Shown here: piece after piece, positions 1 through 6,287 of the stretch
How the letters are laid out: each line of letters opens with the position of its first letter
Position numbering within the stretch: the stretch's first letter is position 1
Origin: an uncultured Dorea sp.
GTDB taxonomy: Bacteria > Bacillota > Clostridia > Lachnospirales > Lachnospiraceae
Assembly (NCBI GenBank): GCA_910579925.1
Contig: CAJTVY010000061.1
Location: 1-16,437, forward strand
Direction: 5' to 3'
Length of the DNA: 16,437 bases
Position numbers and translations under genes: made by a program
Notes under the pieces: generated by a model
Told to the model about the DNA's origin: nothing
Seen by the model: the letters and a program-made list of their open reading frames with translations, nothing else
Databases searched by the model: none

Positions 1-44
1 TAGGAAAGATACTTTCACGCATTAGCGTGACAAGGTCTTTCCTA
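1..44. repeat. Two-step nested hairpin at left edge
   Basis: The outer arms 1-9 (TAGGAAAGA) and 36-44 (TCTTTCCTA) are perfect complements. Inside them 15-20 (TCACGC) and 25-30 (GCGTGA) form a second stem with an ATTA loop, separated from the outer stem by a 5+5 internal loop. No clear T-run follows on the plus strand. On the minus strand the element lies just downstream of the GH18 terminator, so it could belong to the leader of a gene beyond the left edge. Its function is unknown. Confidence 0.45.
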
Positions 45-50
45 TAAGAT

Positions 51-100
51 AAAAATACCTCCTGCAGCACGATTTAAACGATCGTAACTACAGGAGGTAT
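51..100 (-). terminator. Rho-independent terminator of the GH18 gene
   Basis: Arms at 55-64 (ATACCTCCTG) and 91-100 (CAGGAGGTAT) are perfect complements, with further inner pairing (ACGAT/ATCGT). Read on the minus strand the stem is followed directly by TTTTTATCTT. It lies 17 bp past the GH18 stop codon. Confidence 0.85.
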
Positions 101-116
101 CCTGTCATATCTACCT

Positions 117-2324
117 TTAATTCACATACTTCTGAATGAGATTCCAGATCTCCGGACTCTCCTGTCCTAACGCCCATGCAGATACTCCCGCAAGCTTGTA
201 CTCCTTCATAAGCTTCAGTTTCTCTTCAATAGACTTCTCATCTTCAAGCCAGATCTCATAAGTCGTATTCTCAATGGTCCAGGTTGCATAATTCTGCTTA
301 AGCTCATCATTCCAGGTCAGTTCTGCACCTGCCTCATCAACCTTCGACCGGGCGGCAGCCATGCCAAACGCCTGGCTTTCCACCTTCATCTCATACTCGG
401 CTTCTTCTGTACCTGCCTGGCCTGCAAGTTCTTCTGCCGTCTTAGGAGTCTCTTCCCACAATCTGGAGAAGAACGGAATCCCGTTAATCACTTTCTCTGC
501 CGGAACCTCCTTCAGAGTCTCTTCAATTCCTTCCTTCACAAAATTGTAAGAAGCTACAGGACCTGCCACCGGCGATCCGCCATAGTGCTCGTCATATCCC
601 ATAATAATCACATAATCGGCGACAATTCCTTGCTCTTTTCTATTGTACTGCATATTGTACCCTTTCGGCACATAATTATCAATTGACAAAATAATTCCAT
701 TCTGTCTGCACCTGACAGACAATTCCCGGATAAACTGGATATAATGCTCCCCGCACTCCTCGGATATCTTCTCAAAGTCAACGTTAATACCGTCAATTCC
801 GACTCTCAGGGCCTCGGACATTAACTGGTTAATCAGATTCTCTCTCCTGGAAGTATAACGAAGCATCTCATAAGACTCCTCATAAGAGTTAATTCCTCCG
901 TCAAAATCACGGATTGTCGCCCACACTTCTATATTGGCCTGGTGTGCATAATTCACGTAATCCTCCGATGCAATAGAATTCATGCCGCCGTTCGTATCTG
1001 CTACATGGAACCATGTCGGGGCGATCGTAGTCAGCCCTTTACTGTCGGCAATCCTCTGCAGAACAACGCTGTTCGCCTCGTTATTCGTTACATTATGCCA
1101 TGCCATATTAATGGTGTAATCTTTCTTGATGTTGGTGAACTCCTGCTCTTCGAAAGCCCTGGAAATCTTCTTCTCCTCTTCTTTTCTGAGAGCCTTACTC
1201 TTAACGTAACCAATAAATCCGTCTTTTGTGCGGACCTTCTTCCAGTCTCCTTCGCTCTCTAATATGGTAACTTCATCCTTCTTCTTGATCTGAGTCAGAA
1301 TCGGACTCTTTACACCGCCCTGATAACGTACCTGGGTATTCTTCTTCACTGACGCAACAGTCGTCTTCCCCCATTTTGTCACGATCATCAAACGGTTCGG
1401 ATCATTGTACAATTCATACTCGATATTCGTATACTGCTGTACAAAATCTAATGCGATATACGCTGTGCTTCCCTCTGTTTTCAGAATGACGTAGTCCTCG
1501 CTCTTCTTCTCCTTGGATATATTATAGTCCTTGCTTCCTACTTCCACATTGACCATATCCTTCGGAAGGGTATATAAGAGAACATTCTCATTGGAATCCC
1601 AGTAAAACCGACTGTTAATATAATCTCTTACAATATCATACTGGACATAAGCCTTACCATCTGCAATCATTCCATGAGGTTCCACAACCTGGTTATCCAC
1701 AGTAATCGCCACTTGTCCTTCGTTCTCAATCCCATAATATTTATTCAAATCATATTCTTTCTTTGAAGGACTGTATTTCTTCCACAAAAATATTGCTGCG
1801 ACTGCCGCCACCGCCAGGATTACAAGCAAGGCAATCTTAATCCCAAGATTCCTCTTTCTTCTTCTCCTGGACTGCTGCTTCCTCATGGTCGGCTTGCGGT
1901 TCCCCGGTCTTCCTGGCTGCTGCCGTCGAATACTTTGTCCTTCCGGCCTCTGCCTTACAGACGTCTGTTCTTCCGGCTTCTGACTTTCTTGTGACTGCTC
2001 GCCCGGTCTCTGCCTTCCGACAGACTGGCTTTCAAATCTTTGCTTTCCGACAGACTGACTTTCAAACCTCTGCCTTTTGCCCAGCTCCTCACCCGGCCTC
2101 TGCCTTCCGACAGACTGACTTTCAAACCTCTGCTTTCCAGACGGATTCCTTCTGAATTCCCTGATTCGGCTCCTGTCAGTCTCCTGACCCTCGCTATTTC
2201 GTCTCCCTGCCTGCTCTTCTGCTGAAATACGGCTTCTTGTCCCATCTATATTTTTAGGCCTGATCACGCCTGTATTCCCTCTTCGGTCCGAAGTTGTGCG
2301 GCCTCTTCTGCCTTTTTGCTCCAT
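117..2324 (-). CDS. Membrane-anchored GH18 glycosidase-like protein with SH3 domain
   Basis: 735 residues. Residues 1-158 are an Arg/Gln/Ser-rich, probably cytoplasmic tail containing 10-residue repeats (about 64-113). A basic stretch (RRRRKR) precedes one transmembrane helix at about 161-180. The outer part holds a copper amine oxidase N-like region (about 200-320), a bacterial SH3 domain (about 321-381) and a GH18 barrel (about 400-735). The barrel has the catalytic signature DGINVDFE, with D516 and presumed acid E518. The family includes YaaH/SleL-like enzymes that cleave amino-sugar polymers such as peptidoglycan, so a cell-wall role is inferred. An ATG 17 codons upstream in frame is rejected because AGGAGGTG sits 5 nt before the chosen ATG. 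A TATAAT box (2347-2352) lies just upstream. The exact substrate is unknown. Confidence 0.85.
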   Translation of the reverse strand: MEQKGRRGRTTSDRRGNTGVIRPKNIDGTRSRISAEEQAGRRNSEGQETDRSRIREFRRNPSGKQRFESQSVGRQRPGEELGKRQRFESQSVGKQRFESQSVGRQRPGEQSQESQKPEEQTSVRQRPEGQSIRRQQPGRPGNRKPTMRKQQSRRRRKRNLGIKIALLVILAVAAVAAIFLWKKYSPSKKEYDLNKYYGIENEGQVAITVDNQVVEPHGMIADGKAYVQYDIVRDYINSRFYWDSNENVLLYTLPKDMVNVEVGSKDYNISKEKKSEDYVILKTEGSTAYIALDFVQQYTNIEYELYNDPNRLMIVTKWGKTTVASVKKNTQVRYQGGVKSPILTQIKKKDEVTILESEGDWKKVRTKDGFIGYVKSKALRKEEEKKISRAFEEQEFTNIKKDYTINMAWHNVTNNEANSVVLQRIADSKGLTTIAPTWFHVADTNGGMNSIASEDYVNYAHQANIEVWATIRDFDGGINSYEESYEMLRYTSRRENLINQLMSEALRVGIDGINVDFEKISEECGEHYIQFIRELSVRCRQNGIILSIDNYVPKGYNMQYNRKEQGIVADYVIIMGYDEHYGGSPVAGPVASYNFVKEGIEETLKEVPAEKVINGIPFFSRLWEETPKTAEELAGQAGTEEAEYEMKVESQAFGMAAARSKVDEAGAELTWNDELKQNYATWTIENTTYEIWLEDEKSIEEKLKLMKEYKLAGVSAWALGQESPEIWNLIQKYVN
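1981..2130 (-). repeat. 30-bp in-frame repeats in the GH18 tail
   Basis: Five consecutive 30-bp blocks encode 10-residue units. The blocks at 2011-2040, 2041-2070 and 2101-2130 are nearly identical (peptide core QRFESQSVG); those at 1981-2010 and 2071-2100 are diverged, RPGE-containing versions. The phase stays in frame, so these are coding repeats in the cytoplasmic tail and could change copy number by slippage. Confidence 0.8.
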
Positions 2325-2346
2325 GCTGCACCTCCTACTCGACCTT

Positions 2347-2375
2347 ATTATAGCAAAACCCTTGGCACACGTCAT
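2347..2375 (-). promoter_or_regulatory. Promoter of the GH18 gene
   Basis: A perfect TATAAT (2347-2352, minus strand) preceded by TGC gives an extended -10. A weak -35 (ATGACG at 2370-2375) lies at 17-bp spacing. It would give a short leader before the ATG at 2324 and allow transcription separate from the upstream small gene. Confidence 0.6.
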
Positions 2376-2429
2376 TACTTATTTCGACATTTTCTAGTTT
2401 TTTACGGGGTATTTGCAAATTTCTCGTTA

Positions 2430-2645
2430 TCAGTTACTCTCAATACTGGTAAACCACAGTTCCTTGATATCGCCATTTTCATTCAGTACATAGTCTCTCA
2501 TATAGGCAGGATCCTCACAAACCACATGCGCTTGTACAATCTGCATAGGACTCGCAGGCATCCCATCAATTCTGAGATCCACATGGTTTTTCTCATACCC
2601 TGTCAATTCTTTGAACATCTTCTGTAAATCAACCTCATCCCCCAC
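2430..2645 (-). CDS. Small protein of unknown function, GTG start
   Basis: 71 residues, acidic, no signal peptide or membrane segment, no cysteine pair apart from a single Cys; I do not recognise the family. The chosen start is GTG at 2643-2645, because AAGGAGG sits 6 nt upstream, the best ribosome site in the region, and no in-frame ATG lies near. The product begins MGDEVDLQKMFKEL and ends WFTSIESN; the middle (VDLRIDGMPASPMQIVQAH) looks like a compact alpha/beta domain. It ends 105 bp before the GH18 start on the same strand, with no terminator between, so some co-transcription is possible. The strong ribosome site and intact frame argue that it is a real gene. Confidence 0.65.
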   Translation of the reverse strand: MGDEVDLQKMFKELTGYEKNHVDLRIDGMPASPMQIVQAHVVCEDPAYMRDYVLNENGDIKELWFTSIESN

Positions 2646-3022
2646 GTCTGACCTCCTTATTTATGCCGGATGATAACTACGGCTGAGATTGCATATAATG
2701 ATAAAAGGAGATGCCGTGATACAATTCCCTTATACGCCACAGCTCAATATTATATTTATGCATAGAAGATAGTCCCGGCACTTTACTGTTATGTTAATAG
2801 TTCATGTGAAAATTGCCTGAAACGGCTGTTTTCGATTCTTCTTTGATCTGTCTCTGATAGATTCATAGATTCTTTGTATATGAAATAATATTAAATAATT
2901 AAGAAATTCTCCCTCCTCTATTCTAAGAACGTAGTTATCAGGGAAAACTATCTTCTAATATTGTATATTATAATGGATAAAAACTCTTTACGCAAGCACT
3001 TTTTTAGTTTATACTTATTTTA
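2646..3022. other. Intergenic stretch, no gene seen
   Basis: No convincing ORF with a ribosome site was found. TATAAT-like boxes occur on both strands (2694-2699 plus, 2749-2754 minus); the minus one could serve the 71-residue gene, but neither has a good -35. The notable structure is an 11-bp inverted repeat bracketing 2763-2957 (listed separately). Confidence 0.5.
2763..2957. repeat. 195-bp segment bounded by 11-bp inverted repeats
   Basis: TAGAAGATAGT at 2763-2773 and its exact complement ACTATCTTCTA at 2947-2957. Similarity continues outward imperfectly for about 18 more bases on each side. The size, AT-rich content and lack of ORFs are compatible with a MITE-like remnant, but no clear target duplication is visible and chance pairing cannot be excluded. 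Confidence 0.3.
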
Positions 3023-3052
3023 TTGAACATTCAAGGTATTCTATGCTATACT
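3023..3052 (+). promoter_or_regulatory. Promoter of mecA
   Basis: TTGAAC at 3023-3028, an 18-bp spacer and TATACT at 3047-3052, the latter preceded by TGC (extended -10). It lies 22 bp before the mecA start codon. Confidence 0.8.
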
Positions 3053-3074
3053 ACATTAGAAGGAAGTGATGAAT

Positions 3075-3806
3075 ATGAAGATTGAAAAATTGAACGACAA
3101 TCAGATCCGCTGCACTTTGACTCGTGCTGATCTTGCTGCCCGCCATCTTCAATTGAGCGAACTGGCCTATGGAACCGAGAAAGCTAAGTCACTTTTCCGC
3201 GATATGATGCAACAAGCTGCCTTTGAGTTTGGTTTCGAAGCTGAAGACCTGCCTCTGATGATTGAGGCAATCCCTGCTTCTGCCGACTCCATCGTGTTGG
3301 TAATTACCAAGGTCGAGGACCCAGAAGAGCTTGATACACGCTTTTCCAAATTCGCTCCATCACCGGGAAGCGATTGGGATTCTTCGAAGAAGGAAGTCCT
3401 TAATAAATTAGAAGGGGCTGATACATTACTGGAATTACTTGATAAGGTGAAAGAGAAGCTCGGTAATTCCGTTGTACCAGAAGGAAAAGAAGAATCATCT
3501 GTGGAACCTCCTAAGAATGTTCTGCGCCTGTTCTCATTCCCTACGATGAACAGTGTTCTAAAAGCAGTTCATCTGCTTAGTTCCATTTACTCCGGTTCCA
3601 ATACATTATATAAAGATCCGGAAGAAGATGTCTACATCCTGGCTATGACACAGTCAGATCATACGATTAATGATTTTAACCGTATCTGCAATATGCTGTC
3701 AGAATATGGTTCTATGGAAGCATCGTCAGGCGCTACGCTGGCATTCCTGGAAGAGCATTGCGATATGGTCGTTTCAGACGCAGTCCAGACGCTTGCAGCA
3801 GTCTGA
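3075..3806 (+). CDS. mecA: MecA-family ClpC adaptor protein
   Basis: 243 residues. In Bacillus, MecA binds substrates with its N-terminal domain and the unfoldase ClpC with its C-terminal domain, delivering them to ClpCP and aiding ClpC assembly. Here residues 1-80 match the N-terminal adaptor domain (start MKIEKLNDNQIRCTLTRADL). A charged linker (about 85-150) follows, then the C-terminal domain with FSFPTMNSVLKAVHLL and a late ATLAFLEEHC stretch. Two earlier in-frame starts (GTG 3066, ATG 3069) are too close to the AGGAAG site at 3061-3066; ATG 3075 has proper spacing and matches the usual N-terminus. It stands alone between its own promoter and terminator. It is slightly longer than Bacillus MecA (218), mainly in the linker. 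The family call is firm; the substrates are unknown. Confidence 0.88.
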   Translation: MKIEKLNDNQIRCTLTRADLAARHLQLSELAYGTEKAKSLFRDMMQQAAFEFGFEAEDLPLMIEAIPASADSIVLVITKVEDPEELDTRFSKFAPSPGSDWDSSKKEVLNKLEGADTLLELLDKVKEKLGNSVVPEGKEESSVEPPKNVLRLFSFPTMNSVLKAVHLLSSIYSGSNTLYKDPEEDVYILAMTQSDHTINDFNRICNMLSEYGSMEASSGATLAFLEEHCDMVVSDAVQTLAAV

Positions 3807-3847
3807 TCTGTCTGCGCAGCAGTCACCGATAATCTATTCTGCGATTC

Positions 3848-3910
3848 AGAAGGGACTGCCAGAGTACAGATAACTAATCTGTATTCTGGCAGTCCCTTCT
3901 ATCTTTTCTT
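3848..3910 (+). terminator. Terminator of mecA
   Basis: A long hairpin: arms 3848-3870 and 3878-3900 (core AGAAGGGACTGCCAGA and its complement), a 7-nt loop and one mismatch, followed by ATCTTTTCTT. It lies about 40 bp after the mecA stop. The minus-strand side lacks a T-run, so it acts mainly forward. Confidence 0.85.
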
Positions 3911-3941
3911 ACAGCAGATTACTCTCAATCATTAAAAGTAA

Positions 3942-4160
3942 CTAGCCTGCTGCCTGAATCGTTGCATTGAGTTTTTCAATTAACAGATCCGGATCTATGC
4001 CATGTCCCATTGCACCTTCTTCGATGGACTCCATCTGGGAATGCGGGCATCCGATACAGCCCATTCCCGCTTCCATCAGGACATCTACGATCTTCGGACA
4101 CTTCTCATAATACTGTTCAAGAAGCTGACCAAAAGTCATGTCTTTAGAAACCTGTGCCAT
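3942..4160 (-). CDS. DUF1858 domain protein with CxxC motif
   Basis: 72 residues, cytosolic. It matches the short DUF1858 family (prismane/hybrid-cluster-associated, ScdA N-terminus-like). The core is FGQLLEQYYEKCPKIVDVLMEAG, followed by MGCIGCPHSQMESIEEGAMGHG, i.e. a C-I-G-C-P pair typical of the family. Such proteins are thought to act in redox or metal-cluster chemistry, often near hybrid cluster protein genes; no such gene lies in this window, so its role here is open. The ATG at 4158-4160 has AGGAGG 8 nt upstream, and a near-consensus promoter lies behind it. It is convergent with mecA and monocistronic as far as the sequence shows. Confidence 0.8.
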   Translation of the reverse strand: MAQVSKDMTFGQLLEQYYEKCPKIVDVLMEAGMGCIGCPHSQMESIEEGAMGHGIDPDLLIEKLNATIQAAG

Positions 4161-4192
4161 TCATAACGCCTCCTTTTCTCTTCAGTGTTTCC

Positions 4193-4221
4193 ATTATAAT
4201 CGCTTTTTATCATTGTGTAAA
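4193..4221 (-). promoter_or_regulatory. Promoter of the DUF1858 gene
   Basis: Read on the minus strand: TTTACA (4216-4221), a 17-bp spacer and TATAAT (4193-4198). Both hexamers are at or one base from consensus, which suggests steady, strong expression. Confidence 0.85.
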
Positions 4222-4527
4222 CATTTTCATGAAATTTCTTCCTAATATTTGACTTCTCAGATGTCAACCTATTTTTCCTTTTTTTTCGACAAAATCTCAT
4301 TTTTATTATAACTTCACAAAACATCCGTTCTTTTCTTACCCTCGAGTAATCCCCCAAATTCGCCACAATCATTGTGGAAAATGTGGATAAAATCCTAAAA
4401 ACACTGTTTTTTCCACCTTTTTTGGACATTAGAATGTGGAAAACCTGGAAAAAAGAAATTTCCAGATTTTTACATATTTTTACATTTTTGAACAATTTGT
4501 ATATTTTGCCTTTTAAGATTCGACAAG
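4222..4527. other. AT-rich intergenic region with DnaA-box-like 9-mers
   Basis: No gene is supported. The stretch is rich in T-tracts. It holds TGTGGAAAA (4373-4381), directly abutting TGTGGATAA (4382-4390, the exact complement of the TTATCCACA DnaA box), and a third TGTGGAAAA at 4435-4443, all in one orientation. A perfect small palindrome CCACAATCATTGTGG overlaps the first (4363-4377). A 119-codon minus frame here has no codon character or ribosome site. Confidence 0.45.
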
Positions 4528-4556
4528 ATAAAAAGCCCGGGAATAGTTTCCCGGAC
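4528..4556 (-). terminator. Terminator of the NlpC/P60 gene
   Basis: Arms 4537-4543 (CCGGGAA) and 4548-4554 (TTCCCGG) with a 4-nt loop. On the minus strand the stem is followed by GC and TTTTTATC. It lies about 30 bp past the stop codon. Confidence 0.88.
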
Positions 4557-4586
4557 CATTTTCTCTTCTAAAATATTCTGTATATT

Positions 4587-5489
4587 TTAAATAAGTCGTC
4601 TTACTGTTACAATACTCGTGTAAGTGGCTGGCAATATCCCGATTCCCTGCGCGCTGTTGATTGCATTTACAATCTGACCGTTTCCCATATAGATTCCTAC
4701 ATGACCGCTATAGAGAATAATGTCGCCCGGAATTGCCTGGTCATAGCTGACCGGAGTTCCTACGCTGACAAGATCTCTTGTTGTACGCGGAAGACTGATT
4801 CCAAAATGTGCGAACACTGACTGAACGAATCCTGAACAGTCTGCCCCGTTAGTCAGGCTTGTCCCTCCCCACACATAAGGATTTCCGATGAACTGACATG
4901 CAAAGTCAACAATAGCCTGTCCTGTTCCTCCTTTGGCCGCGGCTTCCTCCTGCGCCCTGATTGCAGCTTCTTCGGCTTCTCTTGCAATCCTTTCTTCTTC
5001 CTCTTCCTTTGATTCTGCATAAGTAAATGCATCCGTCAGGTTTTCGGCCTCAGAGTTCTGTACCATCTCCTGGGCCTTCTGCTCTGCACTGTTTCCTACT
5101 ATAATATATTCGGAACATACATAGCCGGTCACTTCGCCGGATTCAATCTTAGTCCATTCTCCCACAGGACCAAGTATCTTCGCGGCATAATCGGGATACA
5201 ACTTGCCGACCCACTCACTGTCCCTTGTCGGTTCGCTTCTTATATAAAGGAACGTCTGGACATCGGCAAATGCCATATCTAAATACTCACCCTTCTCTGT
5301 CGGCACCAGATACTCTTCTACTTCAATCTCCTTGTCAGATGAGTAGCAGTTATTCAGTACCTCTTCAATTCCCATCTGCGGCATCACGTCATCAGTTGCT
5401 GTATCGGAAGCATACGCCGTAGCTGGAAATGCTGTTATAGCTCCTGCTGTAGTAACTAGGAACAATCCTTTTTTCAGAATAGAATCCAT
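4587..5489 (-). CDS. Secreted SH3-NlpC/P60 peptidoglycan hydrolase
   Basis: 300 residues. A Sec signal peptide (MDSILKK then a hydrophobic core, probable cleavage after AYA at 25-27) sends it outside the cell. Residues about 70-132 form an SH3-type domain, 135-185 a Glu/Ala-rich coiled-coil linker, and 190-300 an NlpC/P60 peptidase. The catalytic Cys218 sits in GADCSGFV and His263 in YSGHVGIYMG. The third polar position appears to be Asn275 (QIVNA) where His is commoner. The family cleaves peptide stems of peptidoglycan, often between D-Glu and a diamino acid; that activity is inferred. The start has GGAGGG just upstream. It is transcribed divergently from perR, from a perfect-hexamer promoter, with a TGTAAC-type direct repeat in its 5' leader that resembles a WalR box. 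The call is confident; the physiological role (growth or separation) is not decided. Confidence 0.88.
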   Translation of the reverse strand: MDSILKKGLFLVTTAGAITAFPATAYASDTATDDVMPQMGIEEVLNNCYSSDKEIEVEEYLVPTEKGEYLDMAFADVQTFLYIRSEPTRDSEWVGKLYPDYAAKILGPVGEWTKIESGEVTGYVCSEYIIVGNSAEQKAQEMVQNSEAENLTDAFTYAESKEEEEERIAREAEEAAIRAQEEAAAKGGTGQAIVDFACQFIGNPYVWGGTSLTNGADCSGFVQSVFAHFGISLPRTTRDLVSVGTPVSYDQAIPGDIILYSGHVGIYMGNGQIVNAINSAQGIGILPATYTSIVTVRRLI

Positions 5490-5526
5490 AAACTCCCTCC
5501 TTTATGTTTTCTCATCTTTCGTAATT

Positions 5527-5543
5527 ATTACAGAATTGTTACA
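5527..5543 (-). promoter_or_regulatory. WalR-box-like direct repeat
   Basis: On the minus strand this reads TGTAAC, five bases (AATTC), TGTAAT, which fits the WalR (YycF) consensus TGTWAH-N5-TGTWAH. It lies just downstream of the nlpC -10, in the position of a roadblock or repressor site. WalR controls SH3/NlpC-type wall hydrolases in Bacilli; whether this host has WalR is not known from the window. Confidence 0.4.
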
Positions 5544-5679
5544 TTTGTTACGCTATTATTATATCATCTTTATTTCCTGTGTCAACCCAATTTATTCATG
5601 ATTTGTACGTCATATTATGTACTTTTATTGGAAATTAATACATTTTTTTACAATATAAATATTACGAATTGTTACATTT
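5533..5679. repeat. Duplicated GAATTGTTACATTT element
   Basis: The 14-mer GAATTGTTACATTT occurs exactly at 5533-5546 (nlpC leader) and 5666-5679 (13 bp before the perR -35). Both copies are preceded by ATTAC, with one extra base in the first copy. A shared regulator of the divergent pair is possible. Confidence 0.5.
5558..5585 (-). promoter_or_regulatory. Promoter of the NlpC/P60 gene
   Basis: On the minus strand: TTGACA (5580-5585), a 16-bp spacer and TATAAT (5558-5563). Both hexamers are perfect. Confidence 0.88.
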
Positions 5680-5691
5680 TTAAATAAATCG

Positions 5692-5720
5692 TTGACAAAT
5701 GATAAACTCTGATTTATACT
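5692..5720 (+). promoter_or_regulatory. Promoter of perR
   Basis: TTGACA at 5692-5697, a 17-bp spacer and TATACT at 5715-5720, 39 bp before the perR start codon. Confidence 0.88.
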
Positions 5721-5722
5721 AA

Positions 5723-5749
5723 TTTCAGTAACTATTATTATTATTGAAA
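5723..5749 (+). promoter_or_regulatory. Candidate PerR operator at perR (autoregulation)
   Basis: A 27-bp imperfect palindrome centred on 5736: TTTCAGTAACTAT, T, ATTATTATTGAAA, with 10 of 13 positions paired. It begins 3 bp after the -10 and runs into the ribosome site, where a bound repressor would block transcription. It is AT-rich with ATTA halves, as in PerR/Fur-type 7-1-7 boxes. The assignment is inferred. Confidence 0.45.
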
Positions 5750-5759
5750 GGAGCAAAAG

Positions 5760-6200
5760 ATGGCAAATATAAAATACAGCAGACAGCGTGCCGCAATCAA
5801 AGAATATTTAGGACACACTTTAGAGCACCCTACTGCGGATACCGTCTATATGCACATTAGAAAAGAATTTCCCAACATCAGCCTGGGGACAGTATACCGC
5901 AATCTGAATCTTCTTGCAGATACGGGCGAAGCCATCAAGATTTCTACTCCTAACGGGGGAGACCGCTTTGATGGCCGCGTTGACCCTCACTATCATGTCG
6001 TATGCAGATCATGCGGCAAGGTTTACGATCTTATCCTTGACGAACAGCATATTCAGTCTATCAACGAATTTGCCAACCAGCATTTCGAAGGAACGATTGA
6101 TTCACACATGACCTTATTCTATGGAATCTGCAAATCTTGTCAGGATCAATTAACCCATACGCCAGAGGATGAATCAGATAATTCTGAAAATAATGATTGA
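5760..6200 (+). CDS. perR: PerR-type peroxide-sensing repressor (Fur family)
   Basis: 146 residues. Fur-family winged-helix repressor; PerR uses bound Fe2+ or Mn2+ and is inactivated by peroxide oxidation of metal-binding histidines. The DNA-binding helix region is TADTVYMHI...SLGTVYRNLNLL (about 25-52). The regulatory metal site positions of Bacillus PerR are all present: His23 (in HPTAD), Asp71 (RFD), His77 and His79 (PHYHVVC) and Asp90 (VYDL). The structural zinc site is Cys82, Cys85, Cys124 and Cys127. Asp at the Asp104-equivalent and the neighbouring rubrerythrin favour PerR over Fur or Zur. GAAAGGAG lies 6 nt before the ATG. The acidic tail (PEDESDNSENND) is extra. No terminator separates it from rbr, which however has its own promoter. 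Confidence 0.85.
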   Translation: MANIKYSRQRAAIKEYLGHTLEHPTADTVYMHIRKEFPNISLGTVYRNLNLLADTGEAIKISTPNGGDRFDGRVDPHYHVVCRSCGKVYDLILDEQHIQSINEFANQHFEGTIDSHMTLFYGICKSCQDQLTHTPEDESDNSENND

Positions 6201-6225
6201 CATTTCTAAATAACTATGTTAGTTT
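6197..6225 (+). promoter_or_regulatory. Promoter of rubrerythrin, overlapping the perR stop
   Basis: A perfect -35 TTGACA (6197-6202) includes the perR stop codon TGA. At 17-bp spacing the -10 is weak (TAGTTT, 6220-6225), which suits a promoter held down by a repressor. Just beyond is a long palindrome. Confidence 0.6.
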
Positions 6226-6253
6226 AATATTAGTAATAATTACTGATATTAAA
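6223..6253 (+). promoter_or_regulatory. 31-bp palindromic operator, probable PerR site
   Basis: TTTAATATTAGTAAT, central A, then ATTACTGATATTAAA: 14 of 15 positions pair. The inner part has the TAAT-N-ATTA core of PerR boxes. It overlaps the rbr -10 and start region. Reverse rubrerythrin genes are PerR-repressed in Clostridium acetobutylicum, which supports the assignment; the protein that binds is inferred. Confidence 0.6.
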
Positions 6254-6287
6254 AATATAATTCAATTATGAAAAGGAGAGATTTGCT

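Noticed and set aside
942..1262. Plus-strand frame of 106 codons
   Set aside because: It is antisense to the GH18 domain, which has the catalytic motif and correct gene signals.
1981..2130. Regular 30-bp repeats as a possible CRISPR array
   Set aside because: The repeats are contiguous, without unique spacers, and stay in frame within the GH18 coding region.
3066..3074. Earlier in-frame GTG and ATG starts for mecA
   Set aside because: They overlap or touch the ribosome site; the ATG at 3075 has normal spacing and matches the usual MecA N-terminus.
4136..4495. 119-codon minus-strand frame upstream of and overlapping the DUF1858 gene
   Set aside because: It crosses the AT-rich spacer and the DUF1858 promoter, has no ribosome site and no recognisable protein features.
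5640..5660. A further WalR-like pair (TGTAAA and TGTATT on the minus strand)
   Set aside because: The spacer is four bases rather than five, one half deviates, and it lies in a T-tract, so chance is likely.
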